Below are positions 58,684 to 64,000 of a DNA stretch of 64,000 bases, piece after piece. The stretch is from Rhizopus arrhizus. Its lineage: Eukaryota > Mucoromycota > Mucoromycetes > Mucorales > Rhizopodaceae. The notes beneath the pieces were generated by a model that was not told the DNA's origin, did no database searches, and worked only from the letters and a program-made list of their open reading frames with translations. The position numbers and the translations under genes are program-made. Numbering within the stretch: the first letter of the stretch is position 1; every line of letters starts with the position of its first letter. The stretch is from NCBI GenBank assembly GCA_024220505.1, contig JAKZZE010000026.1:1-64000 (forward strand), in the 5' to 3' direction.

Positions 58684-60465
58684 TTAAAAATCAGGCATAT
58701 CATCATCTTCATCTAAATCTCCTTCTGCAATCTCTTGTACCAACTCTCTTTCTCTTTCTCTTGCTTCTTCAGCATTGTCCAATCCCTTTCGATGCGCATC
58801 CATCGGGAATCGCATGGCCTTGACAGCCTCGTTGTGAAGATTCAAACAGAAATTGATACGTTGATGATAGGCGTTCTGAGGTTCATTTGTGCTGTAGATG
58901 TCCACGATCTCTTTACTTTTCATGAACCCCTGAATGTGATCCAAAGAAGCATCGATCACACCATCACAAATCGCTTTGGCCACGATAAATTCAGCATCCT
59001 CTTCGCTATCCAAGTGAAGCTTGAGGCAAATGTCGCGAAGAGAGATTTTGGAATAAGAAAGACTGATCATACGAATGCCAGTCTTGATCACATTGTGTCT
59101 TAGACGAAGGATCAGGCTGTACGTCTTGTCCTTTTTGAACGTGGCGTCAAATTGCCCTAGACTGGACTGAAATTTCGCAAGATCACCAATACGAACGGCT
59201 ACAGAACACTTTAGCCTTCCTATCTTACGCATCCAAGATTACCTTGTGTGATGGCCAAGTAAGGCAAGAGAGCCTTTCTCAACACGGGCTGTCTGAAAAG
59301 CGATCGCTCGGGAATTTCACCCATCAGGAGCTGCACGACAATAAAGAACTTGTGAACCGTCTGCTGAAAGCCTGCGGTGATGCTGTTCTGGGGTGCTTTT
59401 CGGATGGCTTGTGCGAGAAAAGTGTGAGCGGCTGTATAGTCCAACTGAAGTGCCTTGATACGTCCAAGGTAATAAGCATAACGTGCCGCTTGGTTATTAC
59501 CCGCCTTTTCGGGGAACGTGCTCTTGGAAAGAAGCTTGTCGGCTTGATCATAAAGGTTGTGATAAAAGTAGTTGCGTAATAACAAATTCAGCAAGGTCGC
59601 TTGTGTTTCAACGTCGTGTCTTAGTGTAGCCGTTCGGTGAGCTGCTAATTGAATGCTATAGAAAACAAGAAGGTTATTCTTCTCTTCTTTCACTCTCTCC
59701 TTTCTTTTACGGTCTGATTTCAGCCAATCGATTACTTAATTCATAGAATCGCGCATGATAAAAGTAAACACGAGCGGCTAGTGGGTCCATCGTTCGACGA
59801 TTCATTGATGTCATTCTTTGGATCGTCTTGTTTGATAACTCAATACCCTATTCACCATGATGAGTGACACTGTTCTTTATGTTTTCATTTGTCGGTTTTA
59901 CTTTTTCTATTTGATTTTCATCCAAGAGATAAATCAACAGGTTGAGATGAATGTAAATATCTACTTCAGGCAATACATTTGATCTTTCTTCCTCTGTTCT
60001 TGATGTTGTATCCTTCTGATTCATTCTGATAAGAGACCTTCTTTTTGGATTGTGAAAGGGAGAAAAAAAAAAACTTACTTGATTTAGATATTTTAATAAT
60101 TCAGTTTTAATTTGCTGATCGTCTATTGCAAAGATAAATACATTTTCTAAAGTCGCATAAAATACTACTTGCCAGAACCATATTGTTCGGATATCACTTG
60201 AACAAGTATATCACAAGTCAAGCGACGTCTAATAGAAGGTAGTGTTCTTAATACACGCGTCGTGAAGCGTGCTTCAGCCGTCTCTACTGAGCGTTCCAAT
60301 AAAGAGAAATTACGTTTGATATCTACAAAACATAAGTTCAACCTTGATTATTGTGCACTTTCTTTCAATACCGTCTATAGTTTCCTTGTAAAGACGCTTT
60401 TGTTTTGTGTCTTCATCTTCTTGAACAATGTCCATGGCTTCTACTTGATCATTTTTTTCAGTCAT
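58684..60465 (-). CDS. RPN3: 26S proteasome regulatory subunit RPN3 (PSMD3)
   Basis: Non-ATPase lid subunit with a TPR-like solenoid and C-terminal PCI domain. About 500 residues from ATG 60465 ([20 protein letters not shown]). Landmarks are [60 protein letters not shown] and [20 protein letters not shown]. The PCI part has [40 protein letters not shown] and [20 protein letters not shown], then an acidic tail ending DDDMPDF. Introns are GT-AG except at about 60147-60172. There the reading frame needs either one extra base at 60172-60173 or a 26-nt GC-AG intron. One more splice choice near 60060-60010 is uncertain. The C-terminal two thirds match human PSMD3 closely. Confidence 0.92.
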
Positions 60466-62531
<2,066 letters not shown>

Positions 62532-63611
62532 GAGGAAGAAGAAAAGAAAGTAAAGTTTTTTTAAAAAAACAAAAAAACAAATGTTAATAATGCGCTATTA
62601 AAAAATGAGGGGATTGTTGTACGTTGAAAGGATTTTTTTTTTCTGTTCTTTTATTTTTATTTTTATACGTTCAATAAACAGACGGCTTTACTCTGCTGGA
62701 ATCTGTTGGCAGTGAACTCTATGTTTTTATGCTCATGAACATAAAAGGTATGATCTTGAGTTGGCTCAATGGAACACTGCCAAAAAGTCTGCCATCAAGT
62801 TTTCAAAACTCCGAAATGCATGATTGGTGCATAGCATTCAATTCCTCATCAGTAAAACAGAAGCTTGAGTGATGTAAAAAAGTTTTGTACAGCAAATCTT
62901 GCGGGTATTTTTTTTTTTTACAAAAGGAACATGGTAACCATATACCTTTTAAAGCACTTTATAGTTTGTTGTTATGCTGTTGACCAAGCTTTATGTTTGA
63001 TTGGGTATATGAATTAAATTATTCTGCATAGACACATCACTACTTTAGAATACGTTAAGCACTCTTTATTAGACTCAAGCTGGGCTTTTATGATGAAAAT
63101 ATAGGCTTTATGGATAGCTTGCTACTTTCACCATCCTATCTATGATCAGTATAACACAAAGCATCATCTTTCAGAAGTTCATAGTCAATAAGCATATTAT
63201 TGAATAACCAACCATACCCGTTCCAGCTCAAAATAATAACATGTACGCTATTGTCCAAAAGAACAAATGTTCCAAGGTTGCAAGCGAGGTATTGACTCCA
63301 TGTCTCTATCGTGGTATCTTGTCGTATTCCTTTTCAACAGCGCATCTTACTTTAGAAAGGCGCTTTAGTTTACATAAAGAATGCAGTACTTTAATTCTAT
63401 CGATGTTTGGAATCTAAAGTATGCATCGGTTCAGATCGGTAGATCAAATACCGCTGCTGTCAAGAGAAGAAAAAACGATGCTTATCGATTGCGAGTGCTG
63501 TGACTAATAATTCAATATTCACCAGCGATCAGTACATTTTGACTTTAATAATGGCCAATGTCAAGCTCGATTTTGCTGACTCTAGTAACAAGCACTTTGT
63601 AGAAAGAAGAG
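62532..63611. other. AT-rich 3' flank of ARF1, no gene seen
   Basis: About 1.1 kb with stops in all frames and no recognised motif. The composition near 63200-63600 suggests decayed repeats. Confidence 0.35.
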
Positions 63612-63770
63612 TACAGTCGGACCCTTTTGGGTTCTTTTAAAACTATAAACTCTTTGTTGGTGTGATGTGGTCAGTTGAATGAACCTTGGCTTTGTGTTGC
63701 TACTTGTAAAGGCTTGTGGAGTTGAGCTGCACCTGAAATCAGATACTGGCTACAGGAATTTTGCAACTCA
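63612..63770 (+). repeat. Dispersed repeat, copy B
   Basis: Second copy of the repeat at 39220-39390, in the same orientation. It opens with TACAGTCGGACCC and shares GGGTTCTTTTAAA, GATGTGGTCAGTTGAAT and CTTGGCTTTGTGTTGCTAC. It lacks about 20 nt present in copy A between GTTGAAT and CCTTGGC, and carries a few extra bases further on. Confidence 0.75.
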
Positions 63771-64000
63771 AACATGAAAGATAGGTACCAGTGGAACATT
63801 TGTATAATCTAATGATGTCTGATTCCAAAAGGACAGAGCTCATGAAGCTTGGTATCACACAATCAACGACAATTCCAGTACTTTGGCTCGTGTATTTCAT
63901 TCTACGTGAGCCCTTTTTTTTTTAAATTGAAGATACAGCAAGGAGAGACAAGACAGACTTGTTGCGTGAAAAAGTTGTTTTGTCTTCTGATTTGATGCAC

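Overview
This window is nuclear DNA of a filamentous early-diverging fungus, most probably a Mucorales (Mucoromycota) species. The evidence is an AT-rich background full of A and T tracts, genes with many 45-70 bp GT-AG introns, a NodB chitin deacetylase, a CSL-family transcription factor, and relics of transposon types common in Mucoromycota. No organelle, bacterial, rRNA or convincing tRNA sequence was seen. All gene models were assembled by eye from splice sites and family knowledge; no search was run.

Layout. 1-1.8 kb: no clear gene. 1.8-6.35 kb: full-size PDR-type ABC transporter with three single-base frame breaks. 6.3-11.9 kb: SPRTN-like DNA-protein-crosslink protease, ATF/CREB bZIP factor, a disordered basic protein ending in a CaaX box, an unrecognised helical protein, and PA2G4/EBP1. 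12-15.7 kb: decayed transposon and gene relics. 15.7-24.2 kb: C2H2 zinc-finger protein, splicing factor CDC40/PRP17, chitin deacetylase, LigB/DODA-type dioxygenase, and FAD glycerol-3-phosphate dehydrogenase (GUT2). 25.5-30.8 kb: secreted Asp/His- and Gly/Tyr-repeat protein, myristoylated EF-hand protein, membrane-anchored alpha/beta hydrolase, and CSL factor. 32.6-36.9 kb: mitochondrial pyruvate carrier MPC1 (with a 4-nt exon), TRAPPC2L, and an MFSD1-like transporter. 40 kb: prohibitin-2. 41.6-50.1 kb: a transposon graveyard holding Tc1/mariner-like transposase relics, a Ty3-like gag-protease relic, a duplicated ExQ-motif nuclease-like gene, and a DIRS-like fragment. 50.5-62.5 kb: Pcl-type cyclin, EF-hand MscS channel (Msy-like), NAD glycerol-3-phosphate dehydrogenase (GPD1), CDP-alcohol phosphotransferase (EPT1/CPT1), 26S proteasome subunit RPN3, and ARF1. 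The last 1.4 kb carries a dispersed repeat.

How the genes relate. Both halves of the glycerol-3-phosphate shuttle (GUT2 and GPD1) are present, with other mitochondrial genes (MPC1, PHB2) and membrane-traffic genes (TRAPPC2L, ARF1, EPT1). Unlike bacterial operons these are independent transcription units. The most consistent architectural feature is seven convergent gene pairs whose stop codons are at most 49 bp apart, one of them overlapping in coding sequence. The items most worth checking are the broken ABC transporter, the ABC/SPRTN coding overlap, the MPC1 micro-exon, the CaaX-tailed protein, the repeat-rich secreted protein and the fused nuclease-like gene.
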